Source: Streptomyces eurythermus | GTDB lineage: Bacteria > Actinomycetota > Actinomycetes > Streptomycetales > Streptomycetaceae | NCBI RefSeq assembly: GCF_014649115.1 | Contig: NZ_BMSK01000004.1 | Coordinates: 248,001-312,000 of the forward strand | Direction: 5' to 3' | Length of the DNA: 64,000 bases | In this document: positions 39,942 through 49,456 of the stretch, piece after piece | Layout: each line of letters starts with the position of its first letter | How positions within the stretch are numbered: the first letter of the stretch is position 1 | Made by a program: the position numbers and the translations under genes | Notes under the pieces: generated by a model | The model's database searches: none | The model's input: only the letters and a program-made list of their open reading frames with translations | Told to the model about the DNA's origin: nothing

Positions 39942-41290
39942 CCTGGGTCCAGCCGGAGGACCTGCTGGGTCACGAGCTGCGCCAGGCCCGTCTGGACGGG
40001 CGCGAGCCGAAGGCGGTCGAGGCGCGCTGGCGGGCGGCCGGAGGCCCCGACGCGCCGGAGCGGACCGGCGCCTCCGCGCACGGCGTCACCCGCTACCTGC
40101 GCCTGCTGGCGGAGGACCTGCTGGACGAACTCGCCGACCTGCCCGGCCGCTTCGCCGAGGACGAGCCAACCGACCTGGCCCGCATCACGTCCCTGTGCCC
40201 CGACCGGCCCGCCGGGCGGTCCGCCACCGCGCCGGACCCCCGCGCCCTCGAAGCCGCCTGGCTCGGCCGGGCCATCGGCCGCCTCCTCGGCAAACCCGTC
40301 GGAAACCTCCCCCTCGACGGCATCCGCGCCCTCGCCGCGGCGTCCGGAAACCGGCCCCTCACCGGATACTTCACGGCCAGGGGGGTGCCCGGGGACCTCC
40401 TCGCCGCCCATCCCTGGGACCGCCGCTGCGCCGCCACCTGCCTGGCCGAGAACATCGACGGCATGCCCGCGGACGACGACCTCGACCACGCGCTCCTCAA
40501 TCTGCTGCTGCTCCGGCGCCACGGGCGGCACTTCGGCACCGACGACGTCGCCCGGCTCTGGCTCGACGCGCTGCCGCCCGGCCGCACCGCCACCGCCGAG
40601 CGCGTCGCCTACCGCAATCTGCTCTGCGGCATCGAGCCCCCGCACACCGCCCGCCACCGCAACCCGTTCCGGGAGTGGACGGGTGCGCTGATCCGCGCCG
40701 ACGTGCACGGCTGGACCAATCCCGGCGACCCGGCCGCCGCCGCCGGACAGGCGTACCGCGACGCGGTCCTCACCCACACCGCCAACGGCGTCTACGCGGC
40801 GATGTTCACCGCCGCCGTCATCGCCACCGCCGCCCCGGGCACCCACGACGTCCACGCCTGCCTGCGGGCCGGCCGCGCGGTGGTCCCGCCCCGCTCCCGG
40901 CTGGCGGCGGCCGTCGACCACGCCGTCCGACTGGCCCGGACCACCGAGGACTTCGAGGACGTCGTGGACGAACTCCACGCCCGCTACGCCGCCACCCACC
41001 ACCGGGCCCACGCCGTCCCCAACACCGCGCTGATCGCCGCCGCCCTCACCCACGCCGACGGCGACTTCGCCGGCTCCATCTGCCGTGCCGTGTCCGGCGG
41101 CTGGGCCACCGGCGCCACCGGCGCGACCGCCGGCAGCGTCGCCGGGCTCCTCGCCGGCTCCCCCGGCGCGCTGCCCGAACGCTGGCGGGCGCCGCTGAAG
41201 AACCGGCTCGCCAGCGCCCTCGCCGAGTTCGACGGCTGCGGCTTCGACACCCTCGCCCACCTCACGCACCTGGAGGCGACCCGCCCATGA
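39929..41290 (+). CDS. ADP-ribosylglycohydrolase-family protein
   Basis: A 453-residue all-helical protein of the ARH/DraG superfamily. The N-terminal 110 residues (LTWVQPEDLLGHELRQAR) are a separate conserved segment. The ARH core begins near ALEAAWLGRAIGRLLGKPVG, with NIDGMPADDDLDHALLNL in the position of the metal-binding TDD loop, and ends with the DGDFAGSICRAVSGGWATG stretch that corresponds to the second metal loop. Several canonical aspartates of the second loop are changed (usual GGDTDT), so hydrolase activity is uncertain. GTG 39929 has GGGAGG before it. It overlaps the PfkB kinase gene by 4 nt, so the pair may process an ADP-ribose or ribose-like substrate. Confidence 0.8.
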   Translation: MLRLTWVQPEDLLGHELRQARLDGREPKAVEARWRAAGGPDAPERTGASAHGVTRYLRLLAEDLLDELADLPGRFAEDEPTDLARITSLCPDRPAGRSATAPDPRALEAAWLGRAIGRLLGKPVGNLPLDGIRALAAASGNRPLTGYFTARGVPGDLLAAHPWDRRCAATCLAENIDGMPADDDLDHALLNLLLLRRHGRHFGTDDVARLWLDALPPGRTATAERVAYRNLLCGIEPPHTARHRNPFREWTGALIRADVHGWTNPGDPAAAAGQAYRDAVLTHTANGVYAAMFTAAVIATAAPGTHDVHACLRAGRAVVPPRSRLAAAVDHAVRLARTTEDFEDVVDELHARYAATHHRAHAVPNTALIAAALTHADGDFAGSICRAVSGGWATGATGATAGSVAGLLAGSPGALPERWRAPLKNRLASALAEFDGCGFDTLAHLTHLEATRP

Positions 41291-42180
41291 CCCATATCGC
41301 GGTCCTCGGCAGCACCAACATGGACCTGGTCACCTATGTCGACAAGGCGCCCGAGCGCGGGGAGACCGTGACGGGGCGGGAGTTCCGTACGGTGCCCGGC
41401 GGCAAGGGTGCCAACCAGGCGATCGCCGCGGCCCGGGCCGGCGCCACCGTCTCGATGATCGGCGCGGTCGGCACCGACGCCTACGGCGCGCGGCTGCGCG
41501 ACACCCTCGAACACTCCGGCGTGGACACCGACTTCCTGCGCACGGTGCAGGGGCCGTCCGGCACCGCGCACATCGTGGTGGACGCCGAGGGCGGCAACGC
41601 GATCGTCGTCGTCCCCGGCGCCAACGGCACCGTGGACCACCTCTCCCCCGGCGACGAGGGGGTGATCGCCACCGCCGACGCCCTGCTGCTGCAACTGGAG
41701 ATCCCGCTCCCGGCGGTCGTCGCGGGCGCCCGGGCGGCCCGCCGGCACGGGGTCCGTACGGTCCTCACCCCCTCCCCGGTCCAGCCGCTGCCGCCCGAGT
41801 TGCTCCAGGCCGTCGACCTGTTGGTGCCGAACGAGTACGAGGCGGTCACCCTCACCGGCCGCACCGACCCGCGCGAGGCGGCGGCGGCCCTGCTGGAGCT
41901 GGTGCCGGAGGTGGTCGTCACCCTGGGCGCGACCGGCTGCCTGTATCTGGCCCGGGGCGCCGGACCGCTCGTGGTCCCCGCGCCCCGGGTGACCGCCGTC
42001 GACTCCACCGGCGCGGGCGACACCTTCGTCGGCGCGCTCGCCGTGGCCCTCGCCGAGGAGAAACCGGTACGCGAGGCCCTGACCTGGGCGGCCGCCGCGG
42101 CGGCGATCTCCGTCCAGCGGGAAGGGGCGTCGGCGTCGATGCCGTACCGCCCGGAGATCGAGGCCCAGTACGGCACATGA
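41287..42180 (+). CDS. PfkB-family sugar kinase (ribokinase-like)
   Basis: A 297-residue carbohydrate kinase. GSTNMDLV and GGKGANQAIAAAR near the front and DSTGAGDTFVGAL near the end are the two PfkB signatures; the latter holds the catalytic Asp. Sequence is closest to ribokinase. It overlaps the ADP-ribosylglycohydrolase-like gene (ATGA); together they could release and phosphorylate ribose. A strong terminator follows 110 nt on. Confidence 0.88.
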   Translation: MTHIAVLGSTNMDLVTYVDKAPERGETVTGREFRTVPGGKGANQAIAAARAGATVSMIGAVGTDAYGARLRDTLEHSGVDTDFLRTVQGPSGTAHIVVDAEGGNAIVVVPGANGTVDHLSPGDEGVIATADALLLQLEIPLPAVVAGARAARRHGVRTVLTPSPVQPLPPELLQAVDLLVPNEYEAVTLTGRTDPREAAAALLELVPEVVVTLGATGCLYLARGAGPLVVPAPRVTAVDSTGAGDTFVGALAVALAEEKPVREALTWAAAAAAISVQREGASASMPYRPEIEAQYGT

Positions 42181-42290
42181 GCACCCGCCTGCGTGCGCGG
42201 ACGCGGCTGTTCCTTCCGCCGCCACGGCGATCAGCCACGACGGCGGTGTCCGGCGGTGCCGCACCCACCGCACGCCACCGCCCGCACACG

Positions 42291-42324
42291 CCGAGGGCGC
42301 CCGGAACACTCCGGGCGCCCTCGG
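42291..42324. terminator. Terminator between the PfkB kinase and lgt
   Basis: Perfect 14-bp stem (42291-42304 with 42311-42324), loop AACACT, between convergent genes. Confidence 0.85.
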
Positions 42325-42367
42325 TGTCGTAGCACCGACGGTCGGACCGTCGTCGCGGAACGGGCGG

Positions 42368-43357
42368 TCAGACCTTCTTCGCCGGCTTCGCCTCGTCCTC
42401 CGTCGATTCCTCGCCCGGCTCCCCGGCGTCCCCGGCCCGCTTCTCCCCGGCGTCGGCGTCGGTGACGGCCTCGTCGGACCCGGGGTTCTTCTCCTCGCCG
42501 CCGGCGACAGCCTCCGTGTCCCCGGCCGGACCGCCGGAGGCGAGCGCGGGTTCGACCACGGCCTCCCGTCCCGGCCGCTTCTTCCCCGACAGCACGATGT
42601 ACGCCACCGCCAGCAGGAAGACGATCAGGGCGGTCCAGACGTTGAGGCGGATGCCCAGGATGTGGTGGGCGTCGTCCACGCGCAGGTATTCGATCCAGCC
42701 ACGGCCCGCGCAGTACGCGGCGACGTACAGGGCGAACGCCCGGCCATGCCCCAGCTTGAAGCGGCGGTCCGCCCAGATCACCAGCAGGCCCACACCGACG
42801 CACCACAGGGATTCGTAGAGGAACGTCGGGTGGTAGTACCCCGGCACCCGGCCGCCCTCGGCGGAGGTGATGTGCAGCGCCCAGGGGACGTGGGTCTCGT
42901 GGCCGTACAGCTCCTGGTTGAACCAGTTGCCCCAGCGGCCGATGGCCTGCGCGAACGCGATGCCGGGCGCGACGGCGTCGGCGTACGCGGGCATCGGGAT
43001 GCCCCGGCGCCGCGCGCCGATCCAGGCGCCGAGCGCGCCGAGCGCGATCGCGCCCCAGATGCCCAGGCCGCCCTCCCACACCTTGAAGGCGTCCACCCAG
43101 TCACGGCCCTCGCTGAAGTACAGCTCGTAGTCCGTGATCACGTGGTAGAGCCGGCCGCCGACCAGGCCGAACGGCACGGCCCAGACGGCGATGTCGGCGA
43201 CCGTGCCGGACTGCCCGCCGCGGGCGATCCAGCGCTTGTTGCCGAACCAGACGGCAACGAAGACGCCGATGATGATGCAGATGGCGTAGCCGCGCAGCGG
43301 GATGGGGCCGAGGTACAGCACCCCGTGCGACGGGCTGGGGATGTAGGCAAGGTTCAT
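42368..43357 (-). CDS. lgt: Prolipoprotein diacylglyceryl transferase
   Basis: Attaches diacylglycerol to the lipobox cysteine of prolipoproteins at the membrane. It has 329 residues with about seven membrane segments. The Lgt signature GRWGNWFNQELYG and GGRLYHVITDY are clear. The last 65 residues are a charged Glu/Ala/Lys-rich tail common in streptomycete Lgt. It is downstream of trpA and the DsbA-like gene on the same strand, after an 81-bp gap. Confidence 0.96.
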   Translation of the reverse strand: MNLAYIPSPSHGVLYLGPIPLRGYAICIIIGVFVAVWFGNKRWIARGGQSGTVADIAVWAVPFGLVGGRLYHVITDYELYFSEGRDWVDAFKVWEGGLGIWGAIALGALGAWIGARRRGIPMPAYADAVAPGIAFAQAIGRWGNWFNQELYGHETHVPWALHITSAEGGRVPGYYHPTFLYESLWCVGVGLLVIWADRRFKLGHGRAFALYVAAYCAGRGWIEYLRVDDAHHILGIRLNVWTALIVFLLAVAYIVLSGKKRPGREAVVEPALASGGPAGDTEAVAGGEEKNPGSDEAVTDADAGEKRAGDAGEPGEESTEDEAKPAKKV

Positions 43358-43438
43358 GGCAGGTCCGACGCTACCGTGCCGGGCCAGGGGGAGGGCAAGC
43401 AGCCCGGCTACGGGTCCATAACGGGGCGTCGGGAACGC

Positions 43439-44212
43439 TCACCCGCGGTCGGCCGCCTCCACCATCTGCTTGAGCTTGGCCGGGGTCATCGTGCGGTCCT
43501 CGTAGATGTTCTTGCCGTCGAGCAGCACGGTCGGGGTGCCGCCGAAGTCGCCGGACTTGAACGCCTGGTGGGACTTGTCCACCCAGCCGTCGTGGGTGCC
43601 GTTCCGGACGCACTTGCGGAAGGCGGGGGTGTCCAGGCCCTTCACCTTGCCGGCCAGCTCGATCAGCTTGTCGTTGCCCGCGAAGGCGTCGTCGGTCTCC
43701 TTGGGCTGGTTCGCGAACAGCACGTCGTGGTAGTCACGGAACTTTCCGGCGTCCTGGGCGCAGGCCGCGGCGTTGGCGGCGCGCAGCGAACCGGTGCCGC
43801 CGAGGTTGCCGTCGATCAGCCGGACCAGGTGGTACTCGACCCGGAGCTTGCCGGCGTCGGTCAGTTCGTGGAGCGTCGGCCGGTACGCCGTCTCGAAGGC
43901 CTGGCAGGCCGGGCAGCGGAAGTCCTCCCAGACGGTGAGCGTCGACTTGGCGCCGTCCTTGCCGACCGGGATCGCGAGGCTGTCCTTGCCCTGCGCGCCC
44001 GAGGGGGCCACGGCCGGGCCCGCCTTGGTGCTCTTGTCCTTGCCGGCGTTCGCGGCGACGACGCCGATCACCGCCGCCAGGCCCAGGACGCAGACGACGC
44101 TCGCGCCCACGATCAGCCGGCGCCGTCGCTTGTCCGCGGCCTTCTGCTTCTCGCGCTCGACCGCCAGCCGCTCCCGGGCGGTGCGTTTTCCGTCACGGTT
44201 CTTCTCGCTCAC
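43439..44212 (-). CDS. Membrane-anchored DsbA-like thioredoxin-fold protein
   Basis: A 257-residue exported thiol oxidoreductase. A basic N-terminal segment (residues 1-32) leads to one transmembrane helix (about 33-55); the rest is extracellular. The active-site CPAC lies in WEDFRCPACQAFE and the cis-proline loop is GGTPTVLL. Two further cysteines (AACAQ, RKCVR) are present. It probably oxidises or isomerises secreted proteins. It starts at GTG 44212, after the trpA terminator. Confidence 0.92.
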   Translation of the reverse strand: MSEKNRDGKRTARERLAVEREKQKAADKRRRRLIVGASVVCVLGLAAVIGVVAANAGKDKSTKAGPAVAPSGAQGKDSLAIPVGKDGAKSTLTVWEDFRCPACQAFETAYRPTLHELTDAGKLRVEYHLVRLIDGNLGGTGSLRAANAAACAQDAGKFRDYHDVLFANQPKETDDAFAGNDKLIELAGKVKGLDTPAFRKCVRNGTHDGWVDKSHQAFKSGDFGGTPTVLLDGKNIYEDRTMTPAKLKQMVEAADRG

Positions 44213-44225
44213 ACCCCCAGAACGA

Positions 44226-44254
44226 ACCGGGGAGGCGCAGCGCGCCTCCCCGGT
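44226..44254 (-). terminator. Terminator downstream of trpA
   Basis: Perfect 13-bp GC-rich stem (44226-44238 with 44242-44254) and a 3-nt loop between trpA and the DsbA-like gene. Confidence 0.8.
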
Positions 44255-44321
44255 CCGAGGTCCACCCGTTCGAGTGACCGAATCATCCGGTACGGGACAT
44301 CGGCCCGTACCGGCTCCGCGC

Positions 44322-45140
44322 TCACGCCTGTCCGCGCACGCCCTTCGCCAGGTCCCCGGCCAGCTCGCGGACCGCCGCGAGGCCGGCGGCCTCGTCCGGC
44401 GCGTCCAGCATCCGCTTCACGAACGCCGAGCCGACGATCACGCCGTCCGCGAAGCCGGCGACCTCGGCGGCCTGGGCCCGGTTGGAGACGCCGAGCCCGA
44501 CGCAGACGGGCAGGCCGGTGCCGGCGGCGCGGGTGCGCCGGACCAGGTCCTGGGCCTGCGCGCCGACGGACTCGCGGGTGCCGGTGACGCCCATGAGCGA
44601 GGCGGCGTAGACGAAGCCACTGCCCGCCGCGGTGATCTCGGCGAGCCGCTCGTCCTTGCTGCTGGGCGCCACCACGAAGATCGTCGCGAGGCCGTGCTTC
44701 TCGGCGTGCTCGCGCCACAGCGCCGACTCCTGCACCGGCAGGTCGGGCAGGATGCAGCCGGCGCCGCCCGCCTCGGCCAGCTCGGCGGTGAAGCGCTCGA
44801 CGCCGTAGCGGTCGATGGGGTTCCAGTACGTCATGACCAGGATCGGCTTCCCGGTGGCCCGGTAGGCCTCGCGGACCGTGCGCATGACGTCGGCGATCCG
44901 CACCCCGCCGCGCAGGGCGATGTCGTCGGCGGTCTGGATGACCGGACCGTCCAGGACCGGGTCGCTGTGCGGCAGACCGACCTCGACCACGTCCGCGCCG
45001 CTCTCCAGGACGGCCTTGACCGCCTCGATGCCGCCGTCCACGGTCGGGAACCCGGCCGGGAGGTAGGCGATGAGCGCGGACCGGCCCTCGGCCCTGGCGC
45101 CCGCGAGGGTGTCCGACAGCAGCTGGATGTTCCCGCTCAC
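44322..45140 (-). CDS. trpA: Tryptophan synthase alpha subunit
   Basis: Cleaves indole-3-glycerol phosphate to indole for TrpB. 272 residues, normal length. The catalytic acids are seen in [19 protein letters not shown] (Glu of VEVG and Asp after LP-HSDP-V-L). The phosphate loop region is [11 protein letters not shown] and [12 protein letters not shown]. It overlaps trpB by 4 nt and ends the trp unit. Confidence 0.97.
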   Translation of the reverse strand: MSGNIQLLSDTLAGARAEGRSALIAYLPAGFPTVDGGIEAVKAVLESGADVVEVGLPHSDPVLDGPVIQTADDIALRGGVRIADVMRTVREAYRATGKPILVMTYWNPIDRYGVERFTAELAEAGGAGCILPDLPVQESALWREHAEKHGLATIFVVAPSSKDERLAEITAAGSGFVYAASLMGVTGTRESVGAQAQDLVRRTRAAGTGLPVCVGLGVSNRAQAAEVAGFADGVIVGSAFVKRMLDAPDEAAGLAAVRELAGDLAKGVRGQA

Positions 45141-46420
45141 TTGGCGTCCCCCTCGATCTCGGCGGTGTCGGCGGCGTCGGCCGCCACCTCGGCGTCGGTG
45201 TCGTACAGGCCGAAGTAGCGCGCGGCGGTGTCCATGTCCTTGTCGCCGCGGCCGGAGAGGTTGACGACGATCAGGCCGTCCGGGCCCAGCTCGCGGCCGA
45301 CCTCCAGGGCGCCGGCCAGGGCGTGGGCGCTCTCGATGGCCGGGATGATGCCCTCGGTGCGCGACAGCAGGCGCAGTGCCCGCATGGCCGCGTCGTCGGT
45401 GACCGCGCGGTACTCGCCGCGGCCGGAGTCCTTCAGGTAGGAGTGCTCGGGGCCGATGCCCGGGTAGTCCAGACCGGCCGAGATGGAGTACGGCTCGGTG
45501 ATCTGGCCCTCGTCGTCCTGGAGGACGTAGGAACGGGAGCCGTGCAGGATGCCGGGCTCGCCGGCGGTGAGGGTGGCCGCGTGCTCGCCGGTCTCGACGC
45601 CGTGGCCGGCCGGCTCGCAGCCGATCAGGCGGACGCCCTCGTCGGGGATGAAGGCGTGGAAGAGGCCGATGGCGTTGGAGCCGCCGCCGACGCAGGCGAC
45701 GGCCGCGTCCGGCAGCCGGCCGGCGCGCTCCAGGAGCTGGCGGCGGGCCTCGACGCCGATGACCCGGTGGAAGTCGCGGACCATGGCCGGGAAGGGGTGG
45801 GGGCCGGCGACCGTGCCGAACAGGTAGTGGGTGTGGTCGACGTTGGCGACCCAGTCCCGGAACGCCTCGTTGATGGCGTCCTTCAGGGTGCGGCTGCCGG
45901 ACTTCACGGCGACGACCTCGGCGCCGAGCATGCGCATGCGGGCCACGTTCAGGGCCTGGCGCCGAGTGTCGACCTCACCCATGTAGATGGTGCAGTCCAG
46001 GCCGAACAGCGCGCAGGCGGTGGCCGTGGCGACGCCGTGCTGGCCGGCTCCGGTCTCGGCGATGACCCGGGTCTTGCCCATGCGCTTGGTGAGCAGGGCC
46101 TGGCCGAGCACGTTGTTGATCTTGTGGGAGCCGGTGTGGTTGAGGTCCTCGCGCTTGAGGAAGACGCGGGCGCCGCCGGCGTGTTCGGCGAAGCGGGGGA
46201 CCTCGGTGAGCGCCGACGGGCGGCCGGTGTAGTTCACCAGCAGGTCGTCGAGTTCGCGGGCGAACTCGGGGTCGTTCTTGGCCTTGTCGTACTCGACGGC
46301 GACCTCGTCCACGGCGGCGACGAGGGCCTCCGGGATGAACTTGCCGCCGAACGCGCCGAAGTAGCCCTCGGCGGTGGGGACCTGACCCTCCGGGTCGGGA
46401 ATGAAGAATTCGCTGGGCAT
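45137..46420 (-). CDS. trpB: Tryptophan synthase beta subunit
   Basis: The PLP enzyme that condenses indole with serine; 427 residues. The Schiff-base lysine is in [11 protein letters not shown], the catalytic Glu in [11 protein letters not shown] and the phosphate-binding loop in [10 protein letters not shown]. It follows trpM with a 134-bp gap and overlaps trpA. Confidence 0.98.
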   Translation of the reverse strand: MPSEFFIPDPEGQVPTAEGYFGAFGGKFIPEALVAAVDEVAVEYDKAKNDPEFARELDDLLVNYTGRPSALTEVPRFAEHAGGARVFLKREDLNHTGSHKINNVLGQALLTKRMGKTRVIAETGAGQHGVATATACALFGLDCTIYMGEVDTRRQALNVARMRMLGAEVVAVKSGSRTLKDAINEAFRDWVANVDHTHYLFGTVAGPHPFPAMVRDFHRVIGVEARRQLLERAGRLPDAAVACVGGGSNAIGLFHAFIPDEGVRLIGCEPAGHGVETGEHAATLTAGEPGILHGSRSYVLQDDEGQITEPYSISAGLDYPGIGPEHSYLKDSGRGEYRAVTDDAAMRALRLLSRTEGIIPAIESAHALAGALEVGRELGPDGLIVVNLSGRGDKDMDTAARYFGLYDTDAEVAADAADTAEIEGDAK

Positions 46421-46554
46421 GCGGAAACCTCACGGTGAGTTTCTTGGGAAAGAACCGATCGCCGTGGGGCTCGGGTCGTCTGTCGGCTGCGGGCCGGATG
46501 TGGCCTGTCGCGCCCGCGCGGCGGTAGCCGCATATCAGATGGAGTCCCGCGCCC

Positions 46555-46722
46555 CTAGGGGGCGCGCTGCCATCGACGCCCGTTGACCTGCCCGGGTTCG
46601 TCACCGATGACGTACCTGACGCGCCGGCCGTGCACGCGCCGCGCGGGCGCGCGACAGCCACGCGGACGGCAGCCGCGCGCCAGGCGCGCGTGCCGGTCCA
46701 CGGTCGTCATGGTGGGAGTCAT
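46555..46722 (-). CDS. trpM: Tryptophan biosynthesis modulator TrpM
   Basis: A very basic 55-residue protein between trpC and trpB, at the place of S. coelicolor trpM (SCO2038), which influences Trp production and development. The C-terminal half RRVHGRRVRYVIGDEPGQV reads as a conserved segment and one third of the residues are Arg. ATG 46722 has GGTGGG-like bases close by only; trpC ends 20 nt upstream. Biochemical role is not established from the sequence. Confidence 0.75.
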   Translation of the reverse strand: MTPTMTTVDRHARLARGCRPRGCRAPARRVHGRRVRYVIGDEPGQVNGRRWQRAP

Positions 46723-46742
46723 CGGGTCCAGCCTAGCGGGAG

Positions 46743-47552
46743 TCAGCCCCGGCCGTGCCGGAGTGCCGGGTGCTCGCCCGCGGCGACCAGGTCGGCGACG
46801 GCCGCCTTGGGGTCGCGGCCGGTGACCAGGGACTCGCCGACCAGGACCGCGTCGGCGCCGGCGTTGGCGTAGGCGATCAGGTCGTGCGGGCCGCGCACAC
46901 CGGACTCGGCGACCTTCACGAGGTGGTCGGGGATCTCCGGGGCGACCCGCTCGAAGGTGCCCCGGTCGACCTCGAGCGTCTTGAGGTTGCGCGCGTTGAC
47001 GCCGATGACCTTGGCGCCCGCGTCCACCGCCCGCTCGACCTCGTCCTCGTCGTGCACCTCGACCAGCGGGGTCAGGCCGATGGACACCGCGCGCTCGATC
47101 AGCGACTCCAGGGCCGGCTGGTCCAGGGCGGCCACGATCAGCAGCGCGAGGTCGGCGCCGTACGCGCGGGCCTCCCACAGCTGGTACGACGTGACGATGA
47201 AGTCCTTGCGCAGCACCGGGATGTCCACGCGGGCGCGGACGGCCTCCAGGTCGGCGAGCGAGCCGCCGAAGCGGCGCTGTTCGGTCAGGACGGAGATGAC
47301 GGCCGCGCCGCCCGCCTCGTAGTCCGCGGCGAGGCCGGCCGGGTCGGCGATGGCGGCCAGCGCGCCCTTGGAGGGGCTGGACCGCTTGACCTCGCAGATC
47401 ACCTTGACGCCGTCGCCCTTGAGCGCGGCGACCCCGTCCTTGGCGGCGGGGGCCTTGGCCGCGCGCTCCTTGAGCTCGTCGAGGCTGACACGGGCCTGCC
47501 GCTCGGCGAGGTCGGCACGGACTCCGTCGATGATCTCGTCGAGCACACTCAC
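46743..47552 (-). CDS. trpC: Indole-3-glycerol phosphate synthase
   Basis: Closes the indole ring from CdRP; 269 residues. Motifs: [10 protein letters not shown] (catalytic Lys), [24 protein letters not shown] (second Lys), [12 protein letters not shown] and [13 protein letters not shown] 47552 is preceded by AAGGGGG. trpM and trpBA follow on the same strand. Confidence 0.97.
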   Translation of the reverse strand: MSVLDEIIDGVRADLAERQARVSLDELKERAAKAPAAKDGVAALKGDGVKVICEVKRSSPSKGALAAIADPAGLAADYEAGGAAVISVLTEQRRFGGSLADLEAVRARVDIPVLRKDFIVTSYQLWEARAYGADLALLIVAALDQPALESLIERAVSIGLTPLVEVHDEDEVERAVDAGAKVIGVNARNLKTLEVDRGTFERVAPEIPDHLVKVAESGVRGPHDLIAYANAGADAVLVGESLVTGRDPKAAVADLVAAGEHPALRHGRG

Positions 47553-47694
47553 GCGAGCGGCCCCCTTCCAGACGGTGGGTTCCTTCAGGCTCCGAAAAGC
47601 CCGTGGTCAATTGCGATGGTATCCGCACAGGTGCGGTGGCTTCGCATCCGGTTGACGGCGGTCCCACTCCGTGGACATCCGTCCGCCGGTGCGG

Positions 47695-48216
47695 TCAGGG
47701 GCGGAGCCAGCCGCCGGACGGCAGGTTCCGCAGGACGGTGAACGCCAGCAGCAGGGCGGCGACGGCCCACATGTGCGGGGGGCCGAGACCGATCCGCAGC
47801 GGCCTGCCGCGGGCCGCGCGGGCCGTCCAGACGGTCCACAGTACGGCGAGGCCCAGGTAGGCGGCCACGGCCGGCGCGTTGGCGTGCAACGCGGTGAGCA
47901 GGTCGCCGTGGACGAACGCGTGCGCGCTGCGCAGTCCGCCGCAGCCCGGGCAGTACAGGCCGGTGAGCAGGTACAGGGGGCAGGCGGGGTAGTGGCCGCT
48001 CTCGTTGGGGTCGACCGCGCCGACGTAGGCGAAGGCCCCGGCCACGGCCGCCAGCAGCCCGAGGGGGACGGCGAGCCGGCGCCGGACGGGCACGTGCACG
48101 GCGGGCGGCGCCGGGTGCGGGGCACCGTCGAATCCGGGCCGCGGGGCGCCTTGGGGTACGGGCTGCGGGGCGCCGCCGGGAACCTCTGGCGGGGCCGTAC
48201 GGCTGTCGGCGTTCAC
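47695..48216 (-). CDS. DUF2752 membrane protein
   Basis: A 173-residue membrane protein. The first 45 residues are Pro/Gly-rich; three hydrophobic segments follow. CPLYLLTGLYCPGCGGLRS with HAFVHGD is the DUF2752 hallmark (three cysteines and a GxR motif). Function unknown. It lies between trpE and trpC on the same strand, a position kept in streptomycetes. Confidence 0.85.
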   Translation of the reverse strand: MNADSRTAPPEVPGGAPQPVPQGAPRPGFDGAPHPAPPAVHVPVRRRLAVPLGLLAAVAGAFAYVGAVDPNESGHYPACPLYLLTGLYCPGCGGLRSAHAFVHGDLLTALHANAPAVAAYLGLAVLWTVWTARAARGRPLRIGLGPPHMWAVAALLLAFTVLRNLPSGGWLRP

Positions 48217-48370
48217 GCGGGCATTCTGCCCCGCCCGGTACGGCTCCGCCCGCCGGGCGGCACCGACGTCCGGGCCGTGGAGCGGGCGCGGCAGCGAGGG
48301 GCCGCGAGAACACGAGAGGCGGTCCGCACCCCTGCCGGATGCCGGGCCGCCTCTCGGGGGAAGCGTGGGC

Positions 48371-48628
48371 TCAGCGGCCCGCGGCGGCCGGCTCCGGGCT
48401 CGCGGACGTGCGCGCCACGGCGGCGGTCTGCTTCGGCTGGCCGAGGCCCATGGCCCGCATGATGCCGCCGACCACGCCGCCGAGGAGCGTGAGCGCCATG
48501 CCGGCCCAGAAGCCGACGGGCTGGGCCATCACCATGAAGGCGCCCGCGACGCAGAAACCGATGAAGGCGATGATGACACCGGTCCAGGCGGCCGGGGTGT
48601 GACCGTGGCCGTGGCTGCTGCCCGCCAT
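48371..48628 (-). CDS. HGxxPAAW-family small membrane protein
   Basis: An 85-residue protein with the family motif HGHTPAAWTGV near the N-terminus and two membrane helices (about 17-35 and 40-62). Function unknown. It lies within the trpE-trpC block. Confidence 0.82.
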   Translation of the reverse strand: MAGSSHGHGHTPAAWTGVIIAFIGFCVAGAFMVMAQPVGFWAGMALTLLGGVVGGIMRAMGLGQPKQTAAVARTSASPEPAAAGR

Positions 48629-48765
48629 GACTTGCTCCTCGTTGTTGCTGATCTACGTGTCGTATGAGGCGTCGTACGCTCGCCGCGTCCATTGTCCCGT
48701 AGGCGTGCGCGCGCCGGACGCGGGGGTGGCGTCTGGTTCGCCACACCGCTTACGGCCGTGCCGGT

Positions 48766-49404
48766 TCAGGCGCCCGTCGGGTCCTCGCCCCGGTCCAGGG
48801 CCTTCCAGATCTCCTCGGGCCGTTCCGGGTCGGCCGGGCGGGCGGTGCGCCGGGGGCGGGCGGTGCCGCGCTCGTAGCGGCCGGACATCGCGGGCCACAG
48901 GCGGCCGTAGCGCAGGGCGAGCAGCCCGGCGAGCAGGATCAGCAGCCCGCCGGCGGCCGCGACGTACGGCCAGCCGGTGTGGGTGAGCGCGTGGACGGTG
49001 GCGGAGCTGTCGCCGCTCACCTTGGCGGCCCGCTCGTCCAGCGCGGAGCCGTCGGAGACGGCCGCCAGGGCCGCGACGGCGATGCCGGCGCCGGACAGCG
49101 CGAGCAGCCCCGCGACGACGAGGCGGCCGGCCCGGCGGACGGCGAAGACCGCGACGAGCGCGGCGAGGCCCACTATGGCGAGCGCCGCGGGGACGCCCGT
49201 GACGTCGCTGCCCTTGGCCGTCAGCGGGAACGCGCCACCGGCCACCGCCGCGGTGCCCTCCGCCCAGCGCTGCCGGGTCGCGAGCAGCGCCACGGCCGCG
49301 CCGAGCGCGCCGAACAGCAGGGCCACGGCGAGGCTCCGCCGGCCGGACCGGGCGGGTGCGGGGGCTTCGGAACGAAGGTGAGGTACGGCAGTCACGTACT
49401 CCAC
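48766..49404 (-). CDS. Trp-region conserved membrane protein (TIGR02234-like)
   Basis: A 212-residue protein with four hydrophobic segments (about 25-42, 72-90, 95-115 and 147-165) and a charged tail ending in EEIWKALDRGEDPT, as in the actinobacterial trp-operon membrane family. Function unknown. It follows trpE on the same strand after 52 nt. GTG 49404 is used; GTG 49392, four codons in, has GGAG closer by and is an alternative. Confidence 0.85.
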   Translation of the reverse strand: MEYVTAVPHLRSEAPAPARSGRRSLAVALLFGALGAAVALLATRQRWAEGTAAVAGGAFPLTAKGSDVTGVPAALAIVGLAALVAVFAVRRAGRLVVAGLLALSGAGIAVAALAAVSDGSALDERAAKVSGDSSATVHALTHTGWPYVAAAGGLLILLAGLLALRYGRLWPAMSGRYERGTARPRRTARPADPERPEEIWKALDRGEDPTGA

Positions 49405-49456
49405 TATCGCCTGAACCCCCCGCGGACCGGCACCCGGGGTTGCTATGAGAAGCGCC

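Noticed and set aside
46421..47694. Trp leader peptide or T-box attenuator before trpC or trpB
   Set aside because: No short frame with clustered Trp codons and no T-box sequence was seen upstream of trpC; the small frame before trpB reads as TrpM.
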